From Taxawa tesnikishii (nom. ined.) (Eukaryota > Ascomycota > Dothideomycetes > Dothideales), in NCBI GenBank assembly GCA_030247885.1, contig JAPDRO010000001.1:2666001-2730000 (forward strand): a DNA stretch of 64,000 bases. The letters run 5' to 3'. Of this stretch, positions 48,211 to 59,784 are shown in pieces. Position numbers and translations under genes: made by a program. The number at the start of each line of letters is the position of its first letter. Position 1 is the first letter of the stretch. The notes under the pieces are model-generated. The model made no database searches and was not told the origin of the DNA. It was given only the letters and a program-made list of their open reading frames with translations.

Positions 48211-49869
48211 TTTGTGATAGGAAACGAGTGTAAGAAGTGTCTGATCCTGATGAACCTGTGTGTAGGGATAGACAAGTCACAAAAGAGGTCCGGGAACTTG
48301 CGAGACGGTGACAGTTAAAGAACGAAGGACCAGAAAGGAAGGACAGAAGACGGGAGAGGCGCCAGGTCTAGAAACGGAAAGGCAGAAGATTGTTGCGCGC
48401 TGCCACAGGCGGGAGGTGAGGAAGGTTGTTAACAAGATGGGGTCAGATCAACACGTGTGGTATCTGGTCGGAGACTACGAACGTTGGATCGGTCCAGTCA
48501 ATGCGACAAGGAGTAATCGACACCCAATATCGTGGCCCGGACCAGTGTGCATGCGGCCGTCGATGTCTGGTTGTGAAACCAGTAGACTAGCCGCACGTGC
48601 CGGAGTATTCTTCGATGGGCATGAGTGGCTCTGCAACAGTGCAGGGTGCACTCTTGAGCGGGAGAACACGGGCAACTGCTTCCAGCGCTCCACTCGCGCC
48701 CTGTGCCGCAAATGTTGAGGGACTGCAGGGACATCAGAAATCCCATTGCCAGAGCGGTGGGGAAGGGACCGTGCAAGCGCGAGAGTTTGGCCTAGTTGCC
48801 GAGCAGTCTTGTGAGAATTAGCAGCCCGCCACTGCTCTCTTGGCTTGCAGGTTGCCTCGGCTATCTGCTCGCCTGTAGAAACACGCTATGGGATATTGCA
48901 TTGTGGTAACAGAAGGAATTATTAACTGGGAGCAGCCAGTGGGAAAGATCATTGTTCCTGCAATGCCGCCGCTGCACCATGTGCAGATGACGTGCGAGTC
49001 ACGAAGGAACGCCGCCTCGCACAAGCCCTGGGCTGCACCAGAAGAAATGGAGATTTCTTTCCCGATCGGGTTTGATTTTATCGCGATTGTTGCTGTTATG
49101 TGCTATGCTGTGCTGCGCTGTGCTGTGCCTCGGGATCATTTACAGATCGCTTACGCGTTTCATGAGACCTCAACTCTTCAACCGTCCGAAACAACGTCTA
49201 ATCTCTCCACAAAGACAAACACTCCAAGACAGCAATCCATGACAGTGTATATAGTGTGAAACTGATAAGCTCTAAAGCTTCGCGACTCAGCACCCAGCCG
49301 GCATCGCGGCAGCAGCTGGGCGTAGCCTGTAGTTGGACCCATCAGACCCATACGATGCTTAGATTTGACACACCGATATGGTAATTGGCTCGGCAGACAT
49401 GGAACCTGCCATGCAGAGACTAATTCAGACGGACCGAACTCTATATCAAACAACCCTTTTGCCGGCCATCGACTGCTCTTCCCCGCCCGAATATGGGGAG
49501 TGGCAACGGTTCGTCTCACCGACCGCACCACTCTAAGGGCAAGCCATCTCCTGCACTGTGCCCTCGCTAAGACAAGAAGACCACTGAGCACTCCGTTTGA
49601 AGAACGAGGGTCTCGCGTACGGGCGATAGGGCGATAGGTGTTTGACTCGCTCCCAGCCTCACAAGGGGCACATGCCCTGATCGCCATACATAGTCAGCAC
49701 AACGTACCATCTCGCCGGTTCTGAGCTTCCCTCGTGGTTCAAATTGCACTGCCTGTATGCCTTGCTACCTGGGACGCTTCTGTGTTAATCTTCTCTGCCG
49801 ATCTCTTGATCCTTGAGTACTGCGACCCAGGTAGGCTAAGACACCTCTGTGGTCTTGTCTTGAGCCGCA
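48211..49869. other. divergent promoter region, 1.66 kb
   Basis: Between the start codons of the permease and the PTH11-like receptor. A short TGTGCTATGCTGTGCTGCGCTGTGCTGTGC-like 5-bp slippage tract (unit TGTGC/TGCTG) lies at about 49,099-49,128. No gene is supported. Confidence 0.5.
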
Positions 49870-51359
49870 ATGGGATCCTTTCGCATTGAAACATGGACAC
49901 TGTACTCTGTCGGGGTGTTGTTCGTATTATGCAGGCTGTAAGAGACGTGTTCTGCTATAGCGAGTCACATATAGGCTAACAGTACGATGCAGTCTGGTGC
50001 GAACCCGGAAGCTGGGTGGTGTTCACAGATGGCAGTGGGAAGACTGGATGGCGGTTAACACCATCTTCTGGTTCACCCTCCTGATAGTGGCGCTGAACAA
50101 AGTCGTCTATGGCGGTGGTTCAAACTTCATGACAGCTGAGGAGCAAGCTGCTCTAACGCCAGAGACGAGAGCCGAGAGGGTATGCCTACCAGAACTGAGG
50201 CGAATCAGTGCGGACCGTGCTAACGAGCATTCAGATAGAAGGAAGCAAGTGGGTGCTGGTCTCCGAGCAGGCGATGATCCTGACTGTATGGTCTTGCAAA
50301 TTCATCATGATCATTATATACCGGCGGTTGACGTGCGTCAAACCCCCATACTCCCACCTCACCTCCATTACTGATCTAACAAACCATGCAGGGAAGGACT
50401 CAAACAAGCCAGACTAATCAATGCCGTTGCCATCTGGGTCTTTTGTGGCTTCATTGCCACTGAGATCGCGCTGTTTACCGCATGCCGCCCTTTCTGGGGC
50501 TATTGGAGCGTACCTGCCCCCACAACACAATGCTGGTCTTACTGGAACTTCGAGTATGTGGAGGGAGTTTTCAACATTACGGCTGATGTTGCTATGCTTT
50601 TGGTTGCTATCCCGATTGTGGCTAAGGTCCGCCTGCCTCTGGCGCAAAAAGCGCCGATTCTTGGAATTTTCGGCATGGGAGCTTTTGTTATCACCGCGGC
50701 CGTTCTCACCAAGGTGTACTGCTTCGTTCCCAGCCTCTTGAGCTACGAGTATGATTCACTTCGACCCTTCTCAATCTACAGAATCGCTAACCCATCGGTG
50801 CAGATATCTTAACTGGTATGCTCGCGAGGCCTCCATTGGCGTGATCGTCACCAATCTGCCAGCCGTCTGGTCCTTCTTGCGTGACATATTCCCCGAGCTG
50901 AAACGCTGGGGCTACCGTACGGCATCGGACTCACGCAGCAACACGCAAGCTTGGGGAACCTCAGGCGCAGCGCGCAGCAACACGCGCACAGGCGACTACG
51001 ACATGCAGCGTATGGGCAATGCAGACCTGACCAAGCGCAGCACGAGCGAGGAGTGCATCATCACGCCGTCGGGTGGCGGGTTCGGCGGGCTCAAGATCGA
51101 GAAGCATACCACATTCAACGTGGAAGCAGACGACAGAAGTGATCTGGAGTTCGGATTGGGCTTGGAGCATCCACTGCCGGCAAGGAACATGGTGCATGAG
51201 ATCTCAGACGTGCATGGTGGCAAGAGCAGGACGTTTGTTTCGGCTGTCCCGGCGTCTCCCCGAGCCGGTAAGAGAAGAGCACAGAAAGCGGAACAGGAAA
51301 CGGGCGGTGTTTCGTCTCATTCGGGTTACAATACGGCGACACTTACTGGGAGGATTTAG
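49870..51359 (+). CDS. PTH11-like seven-helix receptor (fungal rhodopsin-domain protein)
   Basis: Five exons (49870-49937, 49993-50179, 50235-50332, 50392-50748, 50804-51359; phases fit) give 421 residues. The short first exon (MGSFRIETWTLYSVGVLFVL) joins to CRLLVRTRKLGGVHRWQWEDWM, and this R-RWQWEDW block after helix 1 is the signature of the fungal integral-membrane rhodopsin-domain family. GSKWVLVSEQ, LINAVAIWVFCGFIATEIALF, CWSYWNFEYVEGVFNITAD (helix-rich, with the conserved Asp) and NWYAREASIGVIVTNLPAVW follow. The tail of about 150 residues is cytoplasmic and Ser/Thr-rich. Pth11 of the rice-blast fungus acts in surface sensing; most family members are uncharacterised. No CFEM domain is present at the N-terminus. 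Confidence 0.88.
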
Positions 51360-51523
51360 TCTATTCAGGATACCCATTTCTTTATCACGGCTACTCACGG
51401 GCAAGGTTCTGGAATAGAGAAAGGGACAGCAGATGGATGAACCATGGAAAGGAAACGTTCGTCCACGCGTAAGGATATTTCGATTCCATATTGTGTTTCT
51501 TTTAGTCTACGAAACCTTTCTCC

Positions 51524-52248
51524 TTGCTCCATTCTGTGTATACAGTTCGGTTTCCGTTGATAGCATCACTGTCACTTGATGGTTATCTTTGGCAACCAGC
51601 CAATCTCCACAATTCCGCCCAGCTAGCTTCCTCGAAGTTCGCATCACTGTTGGCAGAACACGTAACTTTCTACAAGTCCATCCTTAAATCTCGAAAAGTT
51701 CAACTCGGTAGTCTCTCGGCCTGCACCCTCAAAGTCGGCAGAGTCGTCACGATCGTATGTCCGAGCGTTGTATTGCGCAACCCAAACCGGAGATCCTTCC
51801 GGGCTATCAAAGCTTCAACTCTACCCCCATGTACCCCCGACTCTGTTCCACCGTTGATCGCTCTTTTAGACGTTTCTGCAATTACGAATTCCGTTCCGAC
51901 TTGCTCGCCGCACGTGAACACTTCGTCGATCGCCGAGTTTAAGCTTCCCATTCCCGATACGGGTGTTGGCGCCGCGGATGCCGGTACGGCACGCCGTCGG
52001 GCTCAACCTACGTTGCTGATCCGTGAGAGCACCCACTTGACCAAGCTCCGTTACAGGTGCCCAGTTACAGAAGTACACGAATCCACGCGGGGCGTGAGCC
52101 TTTCGGCGAAGCGTTCAGAGGAAGGTACCGTAGAAAAGGCTAAGCGGACGGTGGGCAAGGTTTGGATACAGCTGTTCATTGTAGATCGTGAGGGAAGCCG
52201 ACATCTGATCCGTTCCTCGTAACACTGATTAAGCAAGGCAGAGCACAT
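51524..52248. other. unresolved coding-like region, open on both strands
   Basis: On the plus strand a frame of 232 codons (51524-52222) is open without interruption. On the minus strand, two pieces in one common frame look at least as protein-like: 52248-52051, and 51951-51700 with IDEVFTCGEQVGTEFVIAE and LGHTIVTTLPTLRVQAERL. They are separated by stops that an intron could remove. I recognise no family in either direction. A single spliced minus-strand gene is my preferred guess; both may be chance. Confidence 0.3.
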
Positions 52249-52852
52249 TCAAGCGGCTCCCAGACGACACGCTTCTGCAACAGGTCCGAAAATTCCGGAC
52301 TCATCTTTCTTTAACCATATATGGTCTATAGCAAAGCAGATCGAGCATTTGGGTTGTTAGCCGCATTTCTAGCCAGCCACAACGAACGAGCATGCATTGT
52401 AACACAACGGCTTCCACTTGTGAAATCGTTGAGTCTGGCAAAGCAAAGTCTAGTGTTCCGGCAAACTTGCATACGATATATTGCATATGCCATGTGCGTT
52501 AGTCTAGCCAGGCGCAGCACTTACTCTCAGCAGTCAAAAATCTTGTAAACAGCCACATCTGATGGTACCGGGGCGTACACAAAAGCCAGCCTTGTCTTTA
52601 CAAGTCTCACATTACAGCCTCAGGCAACTAGGCATTGCCAGTGCTCGAGGCACAGCCGCGAGGCTATGGCGCTGCATCGGACAGGATTTGAGGATTACCG
52701 GTGAGCGCAACGTACTTATAACAAACCAGTGGCTCCCGGTTCCTGGCTCTTCCATCGCCCATGAACTCATCGGCAGTCTCTGCTCAGACTAGCAAACCGC
52801 GATCACTCGTGTCGTGACCTCCCTGTCGCCTACTGCGAAGCCACACTTTGCG

Positions 52853-53980
52853 ATGGAGAAAAGGTTTCTCCTAGTCGCCACACTTTTCCTCTTGTTCCGC
52901 ACAGCGCGCAGTGCCGGCGATCCAACGACCAACCCAGGAAACCCCGACCAGAACGCCGAAGACCTCTACGGGGTTGGAATGCGTGCCGGCATTTACATGC
53001 AGACGGCAGCCTTCCTCATCGGATTCAGCAACCTCATCCGTCTCGAAGCCAAAAGCCAGTTTGCGGGCGTCATATTGGCGACCCAGATGCTCGTCAGATG
53101 GTTCGCGCGCAAGCATGAACGCAGCATCTCCACGGCCGAGCTCTGGGTCGGGCTGGCACTGATCCTCATATTTACGACTCCAGGAGCATGGCTCCTCACT
53201 CTGACCTACTCGTGCCAGCGCAACGCCTACCGCGACAAAAGACTGGGTCAGCAGGTTGCGAGAAAAAGTGTCGTCGAAGGGCAGGGGTTGAACATACTCC
53301 AAGTTGTCGTTATATTTGTGTGGACCGTTCTCGCCAACTCTTTGTTTGCCTACAAGATCGTAGCCATCGATCATGGCGGTTCTTACCCTCCCCTGCCTGG
53401 TCAGACGAACGCCATCTGGGTCCTAGGCGGCAGGGACGCGCATTCTTCCGGGATCAAGGTTTTCATGTACGTCGAGGCTGTAGGAACCACGGTCTTGACG
53501 TTCGTTCCGGTAGCGATGTACGCCGCAGCGTGGATAGACTCACTTCACGAGTACTGGCGACCGAGCGTCGGGCCCGCGGCGCAGAGAAAAGGGTTCGAAG
53601 ACTTATTTGGAGGTTCCATACTCTTCGACTGGCTTAATCTGCGTACGAAATGGGTGTACCTACTCTTCGGATGCTTTTTCTGTTCGTACTCGGCGTTTCT
53701 TGCCCTCTCCGTCGAGATGACAATCAGGAGCGCCAACATGCATCCGGAGCACGACATACAGAACCCAGGACAGCTACTACCCATGATTACTGGAACCTTC
53801 TCTCTCTTGTCAGCACTGGCCGATCTAATCAGGCGTCCTGTTCCAACAGAGAACCGAGCTGGGCCAAGCTCCTATCCCAGTTACCCTCCTCCGGATTATG
53901 TCGAATTTCCGGGAGGACAACGTGATCACGGTCGCTACGATCTCGAATCACAACCGTTTGTACGTGGGCGGCGTGATTGA
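52853..53980 (+). CDS. multi-helix membrane protein with signal peptide, function unknown
   Basis: Intron-less gene of 375 residues. I chose the Met at 52853 (MEKRFLLVATLFLLFRTARS) because it opens a clear signal peptide; the frame is open 13 codons further upstream. The mature N-terminus is polar (PTTNPGNPDQNAEDLYGVGMR). Six hydrophobic stretches follow at about residues 46-62, 98-122, 143-165, 205-232, 262-290 and 303-325. An extracellular-type loop follows helix 3 (DHGGSYPPLPGQTN). The C-terminal tail (PSYPPPDYVEFPGGQ) is Pro/Tyr-rich with a PPxY-like element that could bind WW-domain ubiquitin ligases. I know similar proteins only as uncharacterised fungal membrane proteins. Confidence 0.75.
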   Translation: MEKRFLLVATLFLLFRTARSAGDPTTNPGNPDQNAEDLYGVGMRAGIYMQTAAFLIGFSNLIRLEAKSQFAGVILATQMLVRWFARKHERSISTAELWVGLALILIFTTPGAWLLTLTYSCQRNAYRDKRLGQQVARKSVVEGQGLNILQVVVIFVWTVLANSLFAYKIVAIDHGGSYPPLPGQTNAIWVLGGRDAHSSGIKVFMYVEAVGTTVLTFVPVAMYAAAWIDSLHEYWRPSVGPAAQRKGFEDLFGGSILFDWLNLRTKWVYLLFGCFFCSYSAFLALSVEMTIRSANMHPEHDIQNPGQLLPMITGTFSLLSALADLIRRPVPTENRAGPSSYPSYPPPDYVEFPGGQRDHGRYDLESQPFVRGRRD

Positions 53981-54107
53981 AATCTTGTCCTAGGGTATCA
54001 AAAAACCTTTTCGTGAAGGATTGGCAGACTTGTTCTCACGGGGACCGGCCCACTCTTTAATACTCAACCCAAGTTTTTCCGATTATCCGACACACTCACC
54101 TTCAGCT

Positions 54108-57100
54108 TCACCCCAGACAAGCCTGCACCCACCCGACAGCCAACCCAGCAAGCGTACAGACCCAAGCCGCAACCCCAAAGGCGCCCTGCACATCGTGCTC
54201 CCTCCACGCCCATGCCACTGCAAATACAGAGCTCGCGAGCACGAAGACCCCCACCGTCAGCATCCAGACACGATGCGGCAGTAAGCCCTCGACGAGCTGT
54301 ATGCCCCATCCAACGCCCGACTCCAAGGGAGGGCCATTCTTCTTAGGGATTCGTTTGTATGCAATGCTCTCATTGGCGTAGTCTTCCGGATGCTTGAAAA
54401 GGTGGAGGAGATAATTGTTGCCCAGAGGAGGGACAAGATCGACAGGTTCGAACTCGTAGTCTTGCCTGCTGCGAGGGGGATATCTGGGCATTTGCGGATG
54501 TCTGCGAAAAGGTTTTGATGGACTTCGAACTTTTTTGTGGGAGACGATGTTAGCATCATACGCATATCGGATGCCGAAAATGCTTAGTTGAACAAAATCG
54601 AGAGATACGAGACCCCGCAACCGGAGCATGCTGTACCATTTCTTGTTCAGGCTGGAATAGTGCTCTCGTAATGAGCGCGCAAAGTCACGATCGGTGACCG
54701 TGTAGGGTCCGATGTCACGTCCCATACCGAGGTGCTGAAGTTTTGTGGTGAATTTGCCCTCGTTTGCACATATGAGAAGCCAAAGCGAATCTGTGTACTG
54801 ATTGTAGTTTGCCGCAAGAAAACCTGAAGTGGTGTGTGGGCCTTGGCTTGGAGTTGCGAAAGGTTTCGGGAAGTTGAAGCCTTGACCTGCACTGCTAAAG
54901 CTAGAGGATGGTGTCAGTACAGGTGCAGGATACTGTGGAGTACAGACCCGATGCGGGCTAGAGATAAAACTACTGGGGGTGACGTGTTCGCAGGATGCGT
55001 TCTTGGTGTGCAATATCGGTTGAGGTACGCTTCCAACTCTCGTGCTGCTCCTGGACGGTTCTCAAGCTGGTCCGGGAGGAAGAGCCGTTGGTGTGCAACA
55101 GAAGGAATCTCTGGAAGACTGTGTTGGGTGACTGTTCCAACCGAGTTGCTCTCCGATGGGGACACTGGCGACATGACGTTTGAACCAGCGCGGCTAGGAG
55201 GAGCAGGTTGGAAGGCTTCTTTCCACTCCGTTTCCTCTTGACTTAGCGGCGAAACTGGGGAAGGGTTGAGTGGCGAAGGAGGTTGTGAACTGTTCTTGAA
55301 GGACGGTCTAGCATGAGCAATCTCAGCTGTCGAATGTCCTTGACAGTCTGGCAATGGATTCTTAGTAGAAGGCGTTTCGCCTGAGCTTCTGCTGTGACCA
55401 GCTATTTGAGGAGCGTCAGTTGATACGTCTTCCCCTATCTCTGAGCTCAAACGTGTTGACCATCGCTCGCTGGCGGGGTTCTCGAGGGGCGAGTCATCGC
55501 TAGAATCGGAGATGGTATCTTCCAAAGGGCTTTCTGTGCGACTCCGATCAGCCGAGTGTCCAGGTTCTGGGTTTGGCTCATGGGCGAATCCTGCATTAGA
55601 GCGCTGGAGAATTTGGTTCAGCTGTTCTAGTTTCTCGGAGAACTGCCGTACCAGTTGGTGTGACTCTCCAATGCTTTCAAAAACAAGCTTTTCGGACTTC
55701 CTCAACGCTGTCGTGTGCTCAGGAGCCTTGTGTTCCGCTTTGATGCTCAACGCTTGTTCATATCTAGCTTGAGAGACAAGCAGATGCTCACCACTTAAGA
55801 GTTTCGTTTGCAGTTCCAAAAGAGAGGTCCATGTAGCATCCGCAAGATCGAGAGGATTCAATGGTAGGGGTAAAACCGCCGACGTGGTCTTTTGGTACCC
55901 CTCAGAGGACGTCGTCTTCTTATGAGCAGTAGTTCGAGGTTTAACCTTGTACCTTGGTTTTGTCTTTACCACGGACAACCCTCTCACCAGACTTATCGGT
56001 GACGCAGAGTAGACGGTGGAATCACTGAGTCCGCCACTGCCATACCCGCTGTCAACCGCAATATCTCGCGTGAAAATTCCCGTTAAACTCAAGCCTGAAC
56101 CTTTCCTGGTGATCTCACGTGCGTAGGCAAAATTTAGTTCTTCGGGAAGAGGCCATGGCTTGGCATGTTCGGTCTGAGCTTCGGTCGTATCGGGCAGTGA
56201 AGTGTATCAGAGACCGGCAGGATCTGGATGGCGGTGTCCAGTGTTTCTGGTACGCGCGCATGCGCTGTGTCTTCGGGAGGAACGGGAGTAGAAAGGGAGG
56301 TGACTGGCAGTTCGACTCGGGGAGGGCTCGTGTCTATCTCATGGATAGCATGTCGAGGGCTCCCATCCAATTCCTGGACAACGGAACTTCTTCCGTCCAT
56401 CTCGTAGATAGAGTTTCCACCTACTTCTTGAGTACCTTTCCGGTCATGTGCAGGCAGCGATCGTCCGGGTTGGGATTTCTCCGACATATGCGACGAGTCA
56501 GGCATGAGATGAACGTCTGTATCCTCATCGTACTGGTTATCGACATTTCTGACGAGGCGGATCACCAAGCCTTTCTTGCGCTGTTTCACCCAGGCCTTGA
56601 TTTTGGCTGCACTTTTTGTCAATGTGTTGTTGTTGGCCCTCCTATCAGTAGGTGAGTCAGGAGGACTAGGGCAGGGGAGAACACCCTCGAGGAACTCAGG
56701 CGAGACTTCAAGATCAATCCACTTCCTCAACGCGCCTTCCAGACTAGCAGGCCTGGCAATGGCAGCCTTCTTATTCATCATTAGTTGGAACCTGCTTGAG
56801 CCTTTCGATTTCTCCCTCAGGGACACGTTATGTGCTAGCGTATTATGCCAAATTTGCGCTTTCGTGCAATCATCGTGCTGCGGAGGATGCGGGTTGAAGA
56901 CGTCTTCTTGATCCATCCTCCATTCTGTTCGACTGAAGGAATGTTGCGAGGGATCCGGACTAGGTGCAGGTTCTGATTTTTGAGTAGAAGCTGGAGCATC
57001 TGCTGCCGCATGAGCTCATCCTCATCGAATTCCTCTACTGGCGCGCTGGATGTAATCGGAGTGCGTGCCAATCGCGACGCAGGGCACATGTTGACGGCAG

Positions 57101-57293
57101 GGCGGCGGTAATGGCTTTGGCCTTGGTTATCTTGCCCGCTGCTGTCGAGTCTGGATGATCGAATAGGAACAGTTTCCGTTTTTGGGAACTGCTCCATTGG
57201 CGCATCGACCTTCTTCTGTAGTCGTCCGAATGTGTCTGAAGTGGTGTACGAGCTGAAGACAGGCCTGTTGGGAACTGTGTCCGGAGAGGACAT
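54108..57293 (-). CDS. long disordered fungal protein with C-terminal membrane domain; frame interrupted three times
   Basis: Three consecutive minus-strand open frames look like one gene of about 1,062 residues. The start at 57293 (MSSPDTVPNRPVFSSYTTSD) is the first ATG. Frame changes fall at a T5 run (56977-56981; joins QLLLK to KSEPAPSPDPS), a G3 run (56145-56147; joins SHGLFPE to ELNFAYAREITRKGSGLSL) and a G5 run (54976-54980; joins NTSPP to SSFISSPHRV). Each needs one extra base. The N-terminal two-thirds are Ser/Pro-rich, with an acidic helix (VEEFDEDELMRQQMLQLLL) and a helical block near residues 440-540. The last ~250 residues (DSLWLLICANEGKFTTKLQHL... to GWGIQLVEGLLPHR) form a domain I have seen in uncharacterised ascomycete proteins, followed by two membrane helices. 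Function unknown. Confidence 0.72.
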
Positions 57294-58559
57294 GCCGGGA
57301 AGATCCTATGTGCGGTCGGCCATGACAATCCCGAAAATACGCAACGCAACAATTCCTTACCATGCTACATCATTCTCTCCAACGTTGACAGCATTAACGA
57401 AGGCGTGTCAACCGGACACCACAGTGGCATAGAAAGATTGACTTGCTCGTACATATCTCAAACCACGGATAGCGGGCGGAAAGAACGGGGTTTAAATCGC
57501 TGCGCGTCTTCTCTCGCACCACGTGTGAGTTGGTGGTACAAGACGAGGGGGTTGCCTTTTATGCAAGCCGTAGAAATATCCCGGAATTCCGTACAACAAA
57601 TGCACAACACAAACGCACACGTCCAGGGCTTTGAGCAATGGCATTGGTTGAGAATCATGCACGGAGGGCCACTTCGAGGGCGCAGCTGAGGCTTGAGCGT
57701 GCCTGAACGCCTGCGCGACGACAAGGCATCTCAGCATGTGTTCCGAGTACTCGGCAATCCGAATCGCGCTCTTTCTGCTCACGAGGCCTCGCCCTCGAGT
57801 ACCACGAATGCTGTTCCATTACAGTCAGTTCCCTCCTCCGACCGATGCATGACGGCCCAACCCCAAAGCGGTACAGGCAGCAGCTGCCTTACAGACCGGT
57901 GAAGTATATGAGAAAGGGAGAGGACAACTCAGGTGTTGTCGGCGAAGCATCACAACGAAAGTGTCAGATAGATTGTTGGAGACCATCACAATGATGATAT
58001 GGCTCGCTTGCGCCTGCGTCTGAGGCGTTTCATCGAGCTTTCATGTGAGAGAGACGACGTTGCGTTTCCTCTGAGCTAGCGGACATGTGTAAAATGATAG
58101 CAGTAATTCTCCCAAGCGACAGATCCGGTAGCGAATAACGGCCAATCACAACGCAACAACCCCACAACGAGACCTCTGTACCTATTACAACCCTGAAGAA
58201 CAAATCCTGCACTGCTGGTCTCTATGCCGGATGGGTCTTCCTGGCCGACGAGTGCTCGAAAACGAGGCAGACTGAAGCCAAAGTGGAAACCCCTTCGACT
58301 ATTGATAATACGTTATTATCATTATGGAGACTAGCCGAGACCCTGTCACGATTCGTGGCGGTGTTGGCCGGCCAGATTCGCGGTGACGTATGCCCACCTG
58401 CCCCGCGACGGAGAGGAAACCCAAGGAAGGAGCAGAGGGACAAGGAGACTTTCTCTACAAAACACAATCCATCTCTCCGATCTCACTCTCACTCTCATCT
58501 CGCAACTACATTACAACACAACACCCTGCCCGTACTGCATAACCATAGTCACAAGCACG
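57294..58559. other. divergent promoter region, 1.27 kb
   Basis: Between the start codons of the long disordered protein and the RRM-metallothionein gene. No gene is seen. It holds the GATA palindrome listed next and C/A-rich leader sequence just before 58560. Confidence 0.55.
58304..58320. promoter_or_regulatory. palindromic pair of GATA-factor sites
   Basis: GATAATACGTTATTATC is a perfect 7-bp inverted repeat around CGT. Extended by the flanking T and A, each arm is TGATAA, matching the HGATAR core bound by fungal GATA factors such as AreA and SreA. It lies 240 bp upstream of the RRM-metallothionein gene. Function is inferred only from the motif. Confidence 0.5.
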
Positions 58560-59784
58560 ATGTCTACCACTGTCCACGTCAAGAACATCGCTGGTCAAAC
58601 CAGTGAGAAAGAAGTCAGGGACTTCTTTAGCTTCTGGTAAGCCTCCATTCTTCTATCCACTACACATAGCGTTACTGACGCCTCTTTCACAGCGGCAAGA
58701 TCTCTAATATCTCCGTCACCCCGGAGTCGGATTCCGCCGATGCAAGGCAATCCGCAACCGTGACTTTCGAGAAGGAGACCGCGGCCAAAACCGCACTCCT
58801 GCTGGACAACACCCAGTTGGGTCCAGCTCAGGTTCACGTCACTTCTGCTGCTTCCCTCGACCAGATGGCTGGTGGTAAGACCGCCGGATCTGCAGACGAG
58901 CCCGTTTCCGAACACGACATCACCCAAGAGGACAAGCCACGTTCTCGCATCGTCGCCGAGTATCTGGCTCACGGCTACACCATCTCCGACAAGGCGATCC
59001 AGAGAGCCATCGATCTCGACCAGCAGCACGGCGTCAGCAGCCGCTTCATGAACGCCCTCAACCAGTTCGACCAGAAGTACAAGGCTTCTGAGAAGGCCCA
59101 GAGCGTCGACACGAAGTACGGCGTTTCGGACAAGGCTGCCGGCGCCTGGCGTGGCTTCAACTCCTACTTCGAGAAGGCTTTGGGAACACCAACCGGCCAG
59201 AAGATCAGGACATTCTACCAGCAGGGCAACAAGCAGGTCATGGATGTCCACAACGAGGCCAGGCACCTGGCAAACCTGAAGTCTGGCAAGACTGAGCCCG
59301 TCGAGGGCGGAGAGCGTTCGAAGTGTAAGCAACAACCCTGATCACAACCAAACCCTCATTGGCCATGACAAGCAACTACCACAGTGCGAGACACTCACAG
59401 CCATTGCTCAATGCCCTTTCCGCTTCCGACTTTCGCCTGCCCCTGATCGTTCTGTTTGCATTTGCTGATACATGTTCCAGGCAACTGCGGTAGTGCCGCC
59501 GGAAAGTGCCCTTGCCCACCAGGCAAATGTGCTTGTGCCAACTGCGCAAAGAACCCAGACGAGAAGACCACCGACGTGACACCGGAGCAGGCCAACATGG
59601 AGAGGATCGACGATGCTGGTCACACCAAGTGCAACTGTGGTACGTGATGACGGGCGAGACGTTCTCGGAGCTCTGCATCGTGACAGTACTCTAACTCCTC
59701 GCAGGTAGTGACACAGGAAAGTGCCCTTGCGCGCCCGGCCAGTGCCGCTGCGCTTCGTGCGCCAAGAACCCGACTGCTGCGTAG
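58560..59784 (+). CDS. RRM protein of the Vip1 type with two metallothionein-like C-terminal modules
   Basis: Four exons (58560-58636, 58693-59324, 59481-59639, 59705-59784; phases fit) give 315 residues. An RRM fold occupies residues 1-80: TVHVKNIAGQTSEKEVRDFF forms the first strand and helix, and ATVTFEKETAAKTALLLDN the second half. A helical middle part (SRIVAEYLAHGYTISDKAI, KYGVSDKAAGAWRGFNSYF) matches the fungal Vip1-like family. The tail carries two modules of seven cysteines in 22 residues: CNCGSAAGKCPCPPGKCACA and CNCGSDTGKCPCAPGQCRCA, each followed by a last Cys and AKNP. These are CxC-type patterns of copper or zinc metallothioneins. The introns lie at the edge of each module. Retaining intron 2 gives a stop after SKCKQQP and removes both modules. 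Vip1 is an RNA-binding protein in fission yeast; metal binding here is inferred. Confidence 0.9.
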
